A stretch of 64,000 nucleotides of DNA from Myxococcus eversor (GCF_010894455.1 NZ_JAAIXY010000001.1:496001-560000); one strand, 5' to 3'; positions 45,273 to 54,661 are shown, counted from the first letter of the stretch. Numbers and translations are program-made. Notes: a model not told the origin generated them from the sequence alone.

Positions 45273-46772
45273 GTGGCCCAGGTCCGGAAGATCCTCATCG
45301 CCGACCCCGACCTCGAGTCCGTGCGCGCGCTGTCCCGCGCGCTGCGCACCAAGGGCTATCAGGTGCACTACGCGCCGGATGGCTCGCGGGCGCTGGAGGT
45401 GGCGGTGCTGCGCCACCCGGACCTCACGTTGTTCGACGAGCACTGTCGGCTGCTGGAGGCGCGCACCTTCATCCAGATCCTGCGCACCAACCCGCGCACT
45501 GAAGACATCCCGGTGGTGCTCACGACGTCGAGCTTCGACGGGGATAGGTATCGCGGCCTGCGGGACGGCTACCTGCGCAAGCCCTTCAACCTGGACGAGG
45601 TGCTCAGCCGAATCGAGCACATCTTCCGGCGCAACGAGGCGGCCAAGGACCTCAAGGTCGAGCAGCAGGAAATCGAAGGTTCGCTCAGTCAGCTCAGCAT
45701 CCCGGACCTGATGCAGCTGCTCGGGATGAACCGGCGCAGCGGGAAGCTGTCGCTGGAGCGGGGAAACGAGCGCGGTGAAATCCACGTGGTGGAGGGCCGC
45801 CCCGTGAATTCGAAGCTGGGGCGGGTGGAGGGCGAGAAGGCGCTGTTCCGCCTGCTGGCCTGGGGGGATGGGACCTTCACGTTCTCTCCGGGCGCCAGCG
45901 CCGCGAAGGCGCGCATCAACCGCGCCATGGACGACGCGCTGCTGGAGGGCATGCGGCAGTCGGACGAGGTCAATCGCCTGATGCCGGGCCTGCCCCCGCG
46001 CCACACGCGGCTGATGCTGGCGCCGGACGTGCCCTTCCAGCAGGACCAGCACCCGGTGACGGCGCAGGTGATGGACCTCTTGCGCCAGCCTCGCGCGCTG
46101 GGCGAGGTGCTGGACCTGGCGCCCGCCACGGACCTGGAAGTGCTCGGCGTGTTGTCCACGCTGATGCAGCGCGGGGTGGCGAGGCCGGCGGACGTGAATG
46201 GCACGGACGCCAACGCCAACGAGCTGCTGGGCGCGGCGGAGGTGCACGCGCTGCGGGGCCGAATCCTCCGCACCAAGGCACCGTCGCGGGTGGCCACCGC
46301 CAAGATTTTCGTGTGTGGCAGCGGCGCGTCCGCCGCGCGTCGGGTGATGGCGCGCGTGCCGGGCCTGGAGGCGCTGTCGGCGGAGCCCACCGCGGTGAAG
46401 AGCGGCTTCGGGACGCTGGGCCGGCTGGTGCTGAGCGAGGTGCTGCGGCTGGACTTCTGCATGCTGCCCCCCGCCGAGGCGGCCCGGCCCCTGTGGCGCC
46501 CCTTCAGCGCGGGCGCGGTGGGGGCGTTGCTGCTGGACGTGACAGAGCCGGCGGTGGGGCTGGCGCACTACCTGGCGTGGGAGGCGCGGATGCCCATCGT
46601 CGTCGTGGGCGCCGAAGTCCCGGCGGCGCTCCAGGGCGCACCCGCGGGCGCGCTGAGCGTCGTGGACGACCTGGGCGAGGCGCTGAGGTCCCTGCTGGTG
46701 CAGGCCCTCAACCCCGCGCCCATGCTGCCCGGCGTGACGCAGGTGCAGCGGGCCAACGCCTCCGTCGGGTAG
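45273..46772 (+). CDS. Receiver-DUF4388-GTPase-like protein
   Basis: A 499-residue regulator. The receiver (about 1-120) has ADPD, phosphoacceptor in LTLFDEH and LRKPF. A DUF4388 (PATAN-type) domain at about 130-230 shows GSLSQLSIPDLMQLLGMNRRSGKLSL, common in myxobacterial regulators. The C-terminal 180 residues look like a small-GTPase fold (TAKIFVCGSGASAARRV, GALLLDVTEP, MPIVVVGAEV) in which the P-loop lacks GKS/T, so GTP hydrolysis is doubtful. GTG start at 45273 with AGGAAGCGGAG upstream. Together with the preceding gene it suggests a signalling pair; partners are unknown. Confidence 0.85.
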   Translation: MAQVRKILIADPDLESVRALSRALRTKGYQVHYAPDGSRALEVAVLRHPDLTLFDEHCRLLEARTFIQILRTNPRTEDIPVVLTTSSFDGDRYRGLRDGYLRKPFNLDEVLSRIEHIFRRNEAAKDLKVEQQEIEGSLSQLSIPDLMQLLGMNRRSGKLSLERGNERGEIHVVEGRPVNSKLGRVEGEKALFRLLAWGDGTFTFSPGASAAKARINRAMDDALLEGMRQSDEVNRLMPGLPPRHTRLMLAPDVPFQQDQHPVTAQVMDLLRQPRALGEVLDLAPATDLEVLGVLSTLMQRGVARPADVNGTDANANELLGAAEVHALRGRILRTKAPSRVATAKIFVCGSGASAARRVMARVPGLEALSAEPTAVKSGFGTLGRLVLSEVLRLDFCMLPPAEAARPLWRPFSAGAVGALLLDVTEPAVGLAHYLAWEARMPIVVVGAEVPAALQGAPAGALSVVDDLGEALRSLLVQALNPAPMLPGVTQVQRANASVG

Positions 46773-46775
46773 TCG

Positions 46776-47255
46776 TCACCAGGCGGCGGGCGCGGAGGGC
46801 TTGGCTTCGATGCCGAGCGCCTCGTTCGCGAAGCGGAACATGCGCGCGCGCAGCTGGTCCAGCGCCTCCAGGGTGTGCCTGCCGGCGCGGTTGGCCGCGT
46901 CCTCCAGCTTCTCCTTGCAGCGCAGGTCGACGCAGAGGCTGATGCCCACGCGGACCTTGCTGTCCACGTCCGTGGTGAGCAGGTCCACCGTGTGCGACGA
47001 GCCGTAGTCGTGGCACCACTCGCACATGCGGGCGACGTCGGGCCCGCCTCTGTCACGCCGGAAGATGATGCCGATGGGCTGGTGGCTGCCAGGCGCGGAG
47101 AAGACGAGGTACACGCGCAAGCCGGACGTCTCCGTCCAGGCCACGTAGTCACGCACGAACAAGGGGAAGGTGAGGCCCGGCGGCATCTCGATGACGCGGC
47201 GGTCTCTCGGACGGAAGGACTCGATGAGGTCCCGGTCGGTTTCGATGCGGAACAC
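46776..47255 (-). CDS. FBP-type treble-clef zinc-finger protein
   Basis: A 159-residue protein with the C-terminal zinc-finger of fibronectin-binding-like proteins (FBP_C). The Cys positions are CEWCH and LCVDLRCKEKL. The domain occurs alone in many bacteria and is implicated in translation factor-like roles, but is not well defined. The GTG start at 47255 has AAGGAG 6 nt upstream. Convergent with the response regulator before it. Confidence 0.8.
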   Translation of the reverse strand: MFRIETDRDLIESFRPRDRRVIEMPPGLTFPLFVRDYVAWTETSGLRVYLVFSAPGSHQPIGIIFRRDRGGPDVARMCEWCHDYGSSHTVDLLTTDVDSKVRVGISLCVDLRCKEKLEDAANRAGRHTLEALDQLRARMFRFANEALGIEAKPSAPAAW

Positions 47256-47528
47256 GGGCTGCTCCTTGGAGAACGTCTGGACCTAACAGGCAGCGACTCC
47301 CGATTCTACCCAAACCCACCAGAAGGTCGGGCGCCGGGCCTCCCGGTCGCCAGGGGAGGAAGGGGGCGCGACCGTGCAAGCCATTACACACGGCGAACCG
47401 CGTCATCTCCGTCACGCTCCGTGTCGTTTCAACGGCTGACCCACGCGTGACATGGCGATGGGACAACGCTGGCTCCTCATCTCCGGCACCGGGCCGGACA
47501 CACCCCACGCTTGTAGGAGCCCCTCTCA

Positions 47529-48596
47529 ATGGAACGAGCCGCACCGCCGCCGTCGAGCAAGGAGCTCATTGCCCGGACGCGCCCCTTCGCCCTGCAGGAC
47601 GTCGCGCGCTCGAGCTGGAACCTGGCGGCCACCTATGCCGCGCTCGCGGCGGCCGTGACGCTGGCGGTGGCCGCGCCCTGGTGGCCCCTGCGCGTCGTGG
47701 GGGGCGTGCTGGAGGCGCTCGTCCTCATCCGCGCGTTCATCCTCTTCCATGACGCCATGCACGGGGCGCTGTTGCCCTCGTCGCGCTGGGCGAAGGTCCT
47801 CTTCCACGTGCAGGGCATCCTGACGCTCACGCCCGCGCGCATCTGGAATGACACGCACAACCACCACCACGCCAACACGGCGCGCATCGCCGCGGACTCG
47901 GCGGGCACGTTCGCCACGTGGACCACCGAGCAGTGGCGAAATGCGTCCGGCTGGCAGCGGCTGGGCTACGCGGTGGAGCGCCACCCGGTGACCATCCTGT
48001 TCGGCTACGTCACCGCGTTCCTCATCAGCCTGTGCCTGGTGCCCTTCGTGAAGGACCCGAAGCGCTACTGGACGTCCGGGCTCGCGCTCGGCGTGCACGT
48101 GGCCCTGTCCGTGGCGCTCTGGGTCTTCTTCGGCCCCGCCGTGTACCTGTTCGCCTTCGTGGGTCCGCTGTTCCTCGCGTATGCCCTGGGCACGTACCTC
48201 TTCTACTCGCAGCACAACTTCGACGAGGTCCGCATCCTGCCGGAGCACCAGTGGACCCACGCGGATTCCGCGCTGGAGGCCTCCAGCTACCTGCGCTGCG
48301 GCAAGGTGATGGCGTGGTTCACCGGCAACATCGGCTACCACCACGTGCACCACCTCAACCCGCGCATCCCGTTCTACCGACTCCCCGAGGCGATGGCGGC
48401 CATCCCCGAGCTCCAGCATCCGCACGTCACGACGCTGAGCCCGCGCGACATCGCCCACTGCCTGCGGTTGAACCTGTGGGAGCCCGCCCTCGGACGGATG
48501 GTGAGCTATCGCGACGCCAGTGCGCGCGCCTGGGAGGCCCGGACCGACGTGCCCGCCCGGAGCGCGGTCTCCTCCGAGGGGCACGCGGTGTCGTGA
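47529..48596 (+). CDS. Membrane fatty acid desaturase
   Basis: A 355-residue membrane di-iron desaturase. Three His boxes are present: HDAMH, HNHHH and HHVHH. Four to six membrane helices fit the family. The enzyme introduces a double bond into an acyl chain using O2 and electrons from ferredoxin or rubredoxin; the position cannot be told. The ATG at 47529 has AGGAG 9 nt upstream. It is alone and convergent with the bacterioferritin-like gene. Confidence 0.9.
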   Translation: MERAAPPPSSKELIARTRPFALQDVARSSWNLAATYAALAAAVTLAVAAPWWPLRVVGGVLEALVLIRAFILFHDAMHGALLPSSRWAKVLFHVQGILTLTPARIWNDTHNHHHANTARIAADSAGTFATWTTEQWRNASGWQRLGYAVERHPVTILFGYVTAFLISLCLVPFVKDPKRYWTSGLALGVHVALSVALWVFFGPAVYLFAFVGPLFLAYALGTYLFYSQHNFDEVRILPEHQWTHADSALEASSYLRCGKVMAWFTGNIGYHHVHHLNPRIPFYRLPEAMAAIPELQHPHVTTLSPRDIAHCLRLNLWEPALGRMVSYRDASARAWEARTDVPARSAVSSEGHAVS

Positions 48597-48603
48597 GCCG
48601 GCT

Positions 48604-49167
48604 TCAGTTGTTGAGCATCGGCTGACCCTGGTGCGCCACCAGCAGGTCATGCATGTCGTTGGCGTGCTCCTCCTCCTTGGCGAGGATGTCCTCGAGGAGC
48701 CGCCGCGTGGTGGGGTCCTTGTCCGAGAAGTAGCGAATCAAGTCGCGGTACGTCTCGATGGCGATGCGCTCCGCCACCAGGTTCTCCCGAATCATGTCCA
48801 CCAGGTTCTGCCCCTCGACGTACTGACTGGAGCTGCGTGACAGCAGGCCGTCGGGGTTGAAGTCCGGGCGTCCGCCCAACTGGTTGATGCGCTCGGCGAG
48901 GCGCAGCGCGTGCTCCTGCTCCTCCCGCGCGTGCTCGCCGAACTCGTCCTTCACCGCCTCGCTGTGGATGCCCTGGGCGGAGACGTAGTGGAACGTGTAG
49001 CGCAGCACGCAGACGATTTCCGTGGCGAGCGCGTCGTTGAGCAGCTTGAGCGTCGTGTTCACATCGCCCTTGTAGTTCTCCGTGAGGGCACCTTCCTCCA
49101 GGTGCTCACGGGCTCTGCGGCGAATCTCCTGGAGGTCGCTGACGAAGGGCTGCGGGGTTGAGGGCAT
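48604..49167 (-). CDS. Bacterioferritin-like / ferritin-like domain protein
   Basis: A 187-residue four-helix protein. The ferritin-like di-iron pattern is visible: ALATEIVCVLRYTFHY, then EHAREEQEHALRLAERI, then VAERIAIETYRDLIRYF and LEDILAKEEEHANDM. Each E-x2-H-type element supports a carboxylate-bridged iron site. Family members store iron or protect DNA from oxidation. The ATG at 49167 has AAAGGAG upstream. Confidence 0.85.
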   Translation of the reverse strand: MPSTPQPFVSDLQEIRRRAREHLEEGALTENYKGDVNTTLKLLNDALATEIVCVLRYTFHYVSAQGIHSEAVKDEFGEHAREEQEHALRLAERINQLGGRPDFNPDGLLSRSSSQYVEGQNLVDMIRENLVAERIAIETYRDLIRYFSDKDPTTRRLLEDILAKEEEHANDMHDLLVAHQGQPMLNN

Positions 49168-49313
49168 GTGCTGGGCTCCTTTCGGCCAATGCGTGACAGG
49201 AAGCTGGGACGTCGGGGGCGGGTTCGACCACCCTCGCTCGTGACGTCCCGGGCCTGCCCGTCCCGCCCCCCGGAAGGAGCCTCCTGTTCGCTGGCTCCCG
49301 CGCGCCCTTCACG

Positions 49314-50057
49314 TCACCGCGCGGCGGCGTGAGGCCCCGCGATGGGCGGCTGCCCCGTGGGCGGAGCGATGGGCCCGGTGCGAGGCACGGGCGCTCCGGT
49401 GGCGCTCGCCACCTCGTCGGGCGTGGGGCCCACGTTCCACTGGCCCGTGCGTCCCGTCACGCGCTCGCCCACCGGCTGCGTCTTTCCCACCAGCGCGGCC
49501 TCCTGGCCAGGTGGAACCAGGTAGCGGCTGACATCGGGTTGCACCAGGTCGCTGGTGGCCACGAAGGTCCACGGCCTCCGGACATTCATCCCTGGCAGGG
49601 GCATGGGCTGCCAGCCAGCGAGGCCTTCTCCCCAGCGCCAGTCCACCCAGGAAGGGGCCCACTCGTCGTCGGGCCACCACACCCAGCCCTGAGAGGGCGC
49701 GACGAACCACCTGCCGAAGTGGAACGGGGCCCAGCCCCAGTCCCAGTCGCTCTGGAACGTCCAGCCCCAGTCGCTGAACACCCACTGGCCGGAGGTGGCG
49801 TAGGGCACGAAGTCCAGGCCCACGAGCTTCGCGTCGGGGCGCCATACCCAGCCGACCTCGGGGAGCTGGAGCCACTCGCCATATGGCGCCATCACATCGC
49901 GAAAGATGGAGATGTTGCTGCCCAGCGTCGGCGCGGTCGACTTCAACTGGGGACCGAATTCCTCGGGCCCCATGGCGCAGCCGAATGACGCCAGCAGCGC
50001 GCCCGCGCTCACGCCCCCCAGGCGCAGCCATCGCCAGGTACTCTTCCAGGTGCGCAT
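49314..50057 (-). CDS. Trp-rich lipoprotein, DUF6600-like
   Basis: A 247-residue predicted lipoprotein: a basic start, a hydrophobic segment and the lipobox LLASFGC (Cys at about 27). The mature part has repeated Trp/Gly/Asp units, YGEWLQLPEVGWVWRPD, SDWGWTF, DWDWGWAPFHFGRWF and GWVWWPDDEW, like the Y-x-W-x-P repeats of DUF6600 proteins. The C-terminal third is Pro/Gly-rich. Function unknown; a cell-surface repeat protein is likely. GGAGGG precedes the ATG at 50057. Confidence 0.8.
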   Translation of the reverse strand: MRTWKSTWRWLRLGGVSAGALLASFGCAMGPEEFGPQLKSTAPTLGSNISIFRDVMAPYGEWLQLPEVGWVWRPDAKLVGLDFVPYATSGQWVFSDWGWTFQSDWDWGWAPFHFGRWFVAPSQGWVWWPDDEWAPSWVDWRWGEGLAGWQPMPLPGMNVRRPWTFVATSDLVQPDVSRYLVPPGQEAALVGKTQPVGERVTGRTGQWNVGPTPDEVASATGAPVPRTGPIAPPTGQPPIAGPHAAAR

Positions 50058-50214
50058 CGTCGGCCCTCCTCGATGGGTATCCCGCTCGTCTCAGGATGTT
50101 CCTTCCCCTTGAACGCAGAGACCCTCGGGGGAGATGCCCTGGACGGCCCGGTCGCCCAGCACAGCCGGGCGCCTGGTTGACTTCCTGTCACCCGAGCAAG
50201 GCAGACTGCCTGGC

Positions 50215-50901
50215 GTGCGTCTGACAAAGCCCCTCGTCTCGTTCCTGCTGCTGACCCCGGCCGTGGCCCTGGCGGGAATGCCCAGCTTCTCGCTCACGGA
50301 AATCGCCGAGCAGCGGCTGGAGGCCATCTCCTTCTTCATCGCCATCTTCCTGCTCGTGTCGCTGGGCGTCTGGGGGCTGTGGAACTGGCTGCGGCGGGAC
50401 GTGCCCCGGCTGCCCCGCTTGAGCTACCGGGCGGCGCTCGCGTTGGTGTTCCTGCTGGGGCTGGGCCTCCAGCTCGTCCTGTCGATGATCGCCGGTGGCC
50501 GCGAGCTGATGACGCCGGGCGCCTGGGAGAAGAAGGGCGTCACGTATCAGGTCATCCCCGCGCCGCCTCCCTCGGACGCGGAGCTGCTGGTCCAGGCGCG
50601 GCGTCAACGGTTGGATGAGCTGCGCGTGGCGCTGTGGGCCCATGCCGCCGAGCATGGCGGTGACTTCCCCCAGAACGACCAGGGCACCGAGCTTCCCGCC
50701 GCGCGCTGGAAGGTGCTCGGGGACTCCGGCCTGCACTTCATCTACATCGGCGGGCAGAAGGCGGACGCCCCCGCGGCTCCACTGGCCTACGAGCCGGGCC
50801 TCTTCGGACGTGAGCGCTGGGTGCTCTTCACCGATGGGGACCTCCGGCGCCTCCCCGTCGAGGACATCCACCGCGCGCTCGTGGCGGAGGGCGCGCCGTG
50901 A
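50215..50901 (+). CDS. Membrane protein with signal-anchor start, unknown function
   Basis: A 228-residue protein of no recognised family. It starts at GTG 50215 (VRLTKPLVSFLLLTPAVALAG), a signal-peptide-like start. Two more hydrophobic segments lie at about residues 40-58 and 70-88. The soluble part (100-228) has DAELLVQARRQRLDELRVALWAHAAEHGG and ends in a small beta region. The stop overlaps the next gene's GTG start as GTGA, so the pair is coupled. TTGACT at 50177-50182 might be a -35, but no good -10 follows. Confidence 0.7.
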   Translation: MRLTKPLVSFLLLTPAVALAGMPSFSLTEIAEQRLEAISFFIAIFLLVSLGVWGLWNWLRRDVPRLPRLSYRAALALVFLLGLGLQLVLSMIAGGRELMTPGAWEKKGVTYQVIPAPPPSDAELLVQARRQRLDELRVALWAHAAEHGGDFPQNDQGTELPAARWKVLGDSGLHFIYIGGQKADAPAAPLAYEPGLFGRERWVLFTDGDLRRLPVEDIHRALVAEGAP

Positions 50902-51638
50902 CGTCGGGCAAGAAGGGAGTGCTCGTCCTGGTCGGCGTCTTCGCGGCGATGGTCTTCCTCTGCATGGGGCAGGTCTGGGTCCTGAGCGTGCCGTTCCTGC
51001 TCGCCTTCGGCTGGCTGTCCTTCCTCCAGCAGGTGGTGCCGGAGGTGACGCCGCGGTGGGGCGCCATCGTCGAGTTCCTCGTCGTCGCGGCGATGCTCGG
51101 CGCGGGCTCCCACCTGTTCCTCCGGTGGCTGTGGCGTCAGCTCCATGCCGGGGCACCAGAGGCCTCCACGTGGCGCCCACGCTGGAGCGTGTCGCTGCTG
51201 CTCGTGGGCGTCCTGCTCTTCGCCTCGACGATGGCCTCGGTGGGAATCGGGCACCACGTGGGCTGGCTGATGTCGGGGCGCGCGCGCCTGGTGCGCAGCT
51301 CGTGGCCCCAGTTCGAGCCAGAGGGCGCGCGGACCTCGGGCCGGTTGTGTGAAGAGGTCCGGGAGTTGGTCGACGCGGGCATTCCCGCCGAACAGCTCAC
51401 GCGGAAGCTGTTCGCGAAGCCCTCGCTCCAGGCCCTGTTGGAGGCGCAGCAGGTCGTCTCGCAGGTGAGCCCCGAAGGCGAGCGGGTCATCATGGTGTCC
51501 GCGAGAGACCCCAGCGTCCGCGAGCGAAACGGCGCGCTGCGCTGCGTCCCCAAGCCGTCGGACAAGGAAGAGCTCGACTCGAAGACCCTGAAGCACTGGC
51601 CCGACGAGCCGGGCTCCGTCAAGAGCACCTCCCCCTGA
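50898..51638 (+). CDS. Multi-helix membrane protein, unknown function
   Basis: A 246-residue protein with about four hydrophobic segments at 5-25, 30-48, 52-72 and 95-118, followed by a soluble region with QLTRKLFAKPSLQALLEAQQVV. I recognise no family. The GTG start at 50898 overlaps the upstream stop by 4 nt. It likely forms a complex with the upstream protein. Confidence 0.7.
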   Translation: MTSGKKGVLVLVGVFAAMVFLCMGQVWVLSVPFLLAFGWLSFLQQVVPEVTPRWGAIVEFLVVAAMLGAGSHLFLRWLWRQLHAGAPEASTWRPRWSVSLLLVGVLLFASTMASVGIGHHVGWLMSGRARLVRSSWPQFEPEGARTSGRLCEEVRELVDAGIPAEQLTRKLFAKPSLQALLEAQQVVSQVSPEGERVIMVSARDPSVRERNGALRCVPKPSDKEELDSKTLKHWPDEPGSVKSTSP

Positions 51639-51757
51639 CGACGGAATCCGGGCGCGGGTGAAGGCCCGCGCGAACGGCTCTTTCCAGGAGTGCTAGTCTC
51701 ATACTCCCCGTACGGGACCTGGACTGAAGCCCGGGCGGGTCACCTGGAGGAGCCGCT

Positions 51758-52138
51758 ATGACTTCGCGTCGCGTGTCGTATCCCTGGAGCCTTGCCGTGG
51801 TGCTCACCTTCGCGCTCACCGCGCTGCCCGCCTTCGCGGAGTCCTCGGAGGAGGAGCTGGTCTCTCGCGAGGACTCCAGCAGCCAGAGCTCGCTGCTCAC
51901 CTGTGGACCGGCCCGGTGTGGTGGGGACTGGAACTGCGAGGACAACTGCCCCGAGGCGGCCACCGCCGTCTGCGTCAACTTCTGGTGCCAGTACACCTAC
52001 CCGGATCCGGGCGGCGGTGGGGGTGGCGGCAGTGGGGGCCCTGGGTTGTGCACGGGCTACCGCTGCGGTGGCGACTGGAACTGCGTCTGCGAGGGCCTGC
52101 AGGGCACCTGCGGCTCCAATGGCTATTGCGTCTTCTGA
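51758..52138 (+). CDS. Secreted Cys-rich protein with duplicated CGGDWNC motif
   Basis: A 126-residue secreted protein. The signal peptide ends at ALPAFA-ES, giving a mature chain of about 98 residues. The mature part has a Ser/Glu-rich start, two short modules CGPARCGGDWNCEDNC and CTGYRCGGDWNCVCEG, and a Gly-rich linker (GGGGGGGSGG) between them. It has about 14 cysteines, an even number fitting several disulfides. GGAGGAG precedes the ATG. Small secreted disulfide-rich proteins can be enzyme inhibitors, toxins or structural; the function is unknown. Confidence 0.75.
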   Translation: MTSRRVSYPWSLAVVLTFALTALPAFAESSEEELVSREDSSSQSSLLTCGPARCGGDWNCEDNCPEAATAVCVNFWCQYTYPDPGGGGGGGSGGPGLCTGYRCGGDWNCVCEGLQGTCGSNGYCVF

Positions 52139-52261
52139 GCCCGTGAGTCCGGCGAAAAGCCTGGCGGTGAGCACTTGGCAGCCGGCGGGTCGTGACTAGC
52201 TTCCCGCGCACAATGCGACACCGGGGCGCGATGCCCGGTGTCGCCACGCGAGGAGCTGACG

Positions 52262-52465
52262 GTGCAGGCGAAGATTCTGGTGGCGCTGGTGGTGGGTTCC
52301 CTGACGTTCGGAGTGGGCTGCCACCGCAACACCCGTGAGAGCGCGAAGGACGACGCGGAGCGCGCCGCGGACAAGACCGAGGACGCCGCCGAGAAGGTGG
52401 GCGACAAGGTCGAGGACGCCGCCGAGGAAGCGGGCGACAAGATTGAGGACGCCACCGACAAGTAG
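52262..52465 (+). CDS. Small alpha-helical lipoprotein
   Basis: A 67-residue protein. Its GTG at 52262 has GAGGAG upstream at good spacing; the longer ATG-start frame at 52238 is less likely. The signal segment ends GVGC, an imperfect lipobox. The mature part is repeated charged helix (AERAADKTEDAAEKVGDKVEDAAEEAG), 11-residue-like repeats similar to LEA or YtxH-type proteins. Probably an envelope-associated stress protein; the function is not shown. Confidence 0.65.
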   Translation: MQAKILVALVVGSLTFGVGCHRNTRESAKDDAERAADKTEDAAEKVGDKVEDAAEEAGDKIEDATDK

Positions 52466-52580
52466 TCAGGTGACAGGCCCCTGGCCTCTCCGGACGCCGC
52501 ACTGCGTTGGTTCAGCAGTCGCGTTTCGGGGAGGCCATGGGTTGCCGTCGGCGTGGGGACTGGCCGAATAATCACGTCCC

Positions 52581-54569
52581 ATGGGAACGCTCACGCTCAG
52601 CGCCTCCGCGCACCTGTGGGAGCAGTTTCTCGTCGGCGCGCTCGATGGGGAGGTGGCCTCGATTCCAGAGGCCCCGCCCATCCTGTCGCGGTGGCAGCGC
52701 TCGCGGGCGCTCGGCGCTCCGAGCACGGGCCTGCCGGACGAGGGCCCGAGCGTCGCCGGTGTCGCGCTCATCGAGCGTCGCGCCCGCCTGGAGCCGGTGT
52801 GGCACGAGGTCCGCGACATCCTGGACCTGCTCGCCGCCGCGCCCATGCCTTCGGGGCGGGTGGCGCTCCTGGCGGACCGGGAGGGCGTCATCCTCGCCAC
52901 GCGCAGCTCGGGCGGCGACTTCAGGGACCACGCGGACTACGTCCGACTGGTGGCCGGTGCCTGCTGGGATGAGGTGTCGCGCGGCACCAACGCGATTGGC
53001 ACCGCGCTGGTGGAGTCCTCGGCCGTGGCCGTGGTGGGGCCCGCGCACTACGCGCAGCGGCACCATGGGCTCGTCTGCTACGCCGCGCCGGTGAAGGACC
53101 CGTTCGGCGAAGTCGTCGGCGTGCTGGACATCACGGGCCCCGCGAGCGGCGCGGACCCGCTGGTGCTGGTGGCGGTGGCGAGCATCGCCCACTCGGCGGA
53201 GGCGCGGCTGCGCGAGGTGGCATGGGCGCGCGTGGCGGCGGCGGCCCGAGGAGGGCTGGAGGCGCACCTGTCGCGCGAGGATGGCCCCGTGCTGCTCATC
53301 GAGCCGCCGGGACGCGTGCGGCGCCTCAACGGGGCGGCGCGCTCACTGCTCGGCATGGAGTCCTCGCGAGGGGACGTGTCGCCGGGGCGCGTGCTCGGCC
53401 TGTCCTGGCGGGCCTTGAAGGACGCGGCGCTGCGGGGCCATGCGCTGGAGGCGCGGCATCAGGCGTCGGGCGCGATGTGGCGGGTGCATGCGGAGGCGGT
53501 GGGGGAGGGCGACTCGGCGCTGGCGGTGCTGGTGCGGCTGGAGCCGCGCGCGACGCATGTCACGGCGCGGATGCGGCCCGTGGTGGCGGAAGTCATCCCC
53601 GATGAAGGCGCCTGGGCCCGGCTGAAGGGGAGTGACCCCGAGCATCGCGCCACGCTGCGCGAGGCCGCGCGGTTCGCGCCGACGACGCTGCCGGTGTTGC
53701 TCCTCTCGGAGACGGGCACGGGCAAGGAGCTGCTCGCGCGCGCGGTGCATGACGCGAGCGCGGTGGCATCCGGTCCCTTCGTCGCCGTCAACTGTGGCGC
53801 GCTCTCGGGCACGTTGCTGGAGAGTGAGCTGTTCGGCCATGCGCCGGGCTCCTTCACGGGGGCTCGCGCGGGTGGGGCGGATGGCAAGCTGGCCGCGGCG
53901 GATGGCGGCACGCTCTTCCTGGATGAGCTCGCGGAGATGCCCGCGGCGTTGCAGGTGATGCTGCTGCGCGTACTGGAGGATGGCGGGTACTCGCGCGTGG
54001 GCGAGTCGCGGGTGAGGCACTCGCGCTTCCGCCTCATCGGCGCCACGTGTCGGGACCTCGAAGCGGCCGTGCGCGAGGGCACCTTCCGGAGCGACCTCTA
54101 CTATCGCCTCCAGGGGGCGGTGCTGCGGCTGCCTCCGCTGCGAGAGCGGGTGGACCTGCCGGAGCTGGCCCGCTCGTTGTTGACCGAGCTGTGCGTCGAA
54201 GGAGGCCATCCGCCGAGCACGCTGTCCGCCGAGGCGCTCGCGCGACTGCGGGCCCACGCGTGGCCGGGCAACGTGCGCGAGCTGAAGACGGTGTTGCGCC
54301 TGGCCCTGGTGCGAGCCGGTGGTGAGTCCGTGGTGAGCGCGGCGGCGCTCCCACCCGAACTGGGCCGGGCGTCCGCTCCCTCGCCCGCCGTCGAGCAGCA
54401 ACCCGTCAGCGCCACGGGCCTGCGGGAGCTGGAGGCCCACGCCATCCTGGAGGCGCTGTCGCGCAGCGGTGGCAACGTGGCCCGCGCGGCGCGCCTGCTG
54501 GGAATCGCGCGCAGCACGCTGTACCGGATGGTGGAGCGCTTCGGCCTGAAGCTCCCTCCGCGCTCGTGA
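52581..54569 (+). CDS. AcoR-type sigma-54-dependent transcriptional activator
   Basis: A 662-residue activator. The N-terminal region (about 1-200) is AcoR-like with a GAF-type sensory domain (PVKDPFGEVVGVLDITGP). The AAA+ domain (about 350-580) has Walker A SETGTGKE, Walker B GGTLFLDELAEMP and the sigma-54 contact loop as GSFTGA instead of GAFTGA. A Fis-type helix-turn-helix ends the protein (GGNVARAARLLGIARSTLYRM). It directly precedes the aldehyde dehydrogenase gene, whose promoter has -24/-12 elements, so it is the likely activator. AcoR relatives respond to acetoin or aldehydes; the inducer here is not known. Confidence 0.93.
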   Translation: MGTLTLSASAHLWEQFLVGALDGEVASIPEAPPILSRWQRSRALGAPSTGLPDEGPSVAGVALIERRARLEPVWHEVRDILDLLAAAPMPSGRVALLADREGVILATRSSGGDFRDHADYVRLVAGACWDEVSRGTNAIGTALVESSAVAVVGPAHYAQRHHGLVCYAAPVKDPFGEVVGVLDITGPASGADPLVLVAVASIAHSAEARLREVAWARVAAAARGGLEAHLSREDGPVLLIEPPGRVRRLNGAARSLLGMESSRGDVSPGRVLGLSWRALKDAALRGHALEARHQASGAMWRVHAEAVGEGDSALAVLVRLEPRATHVTARMRPVVAEVIPDEGAWARLKGSDPEHRATLREAARFAPTTLPVLLLSETGTGKELLARAVHDASAVASGPFVAVNCGALSGTLLESELFGHAPGSFTGARAGGADGKLAAADGGTLFLDELAEMPAALQVMLLRVLEDGGYSRVGESRVRHSRFRLIGATCRDLEAAVREGTFRSDLYYRLQGAVLRLPPLRERVDLPELARSLLTELCVEGGHPPSTLSAEALARLRAHAWPGNVRELKTVLRLALVRAGGESVVSAAALPPELGRASAPSPAVEQQPVSATGLRELEAHAILEALSRSGGNVARAARLLGIARSTLYRMVERFGLKLPPRS

Positions 54570-54661
54570 CGCGGGCCGCTCGGCCGCTGTGAGCGAGGCC
54601 GGGCCCGCGTGCACTCACGCGCCCGCATCGGAACATTCCATCCAGGCGGTGGCACACCGGA

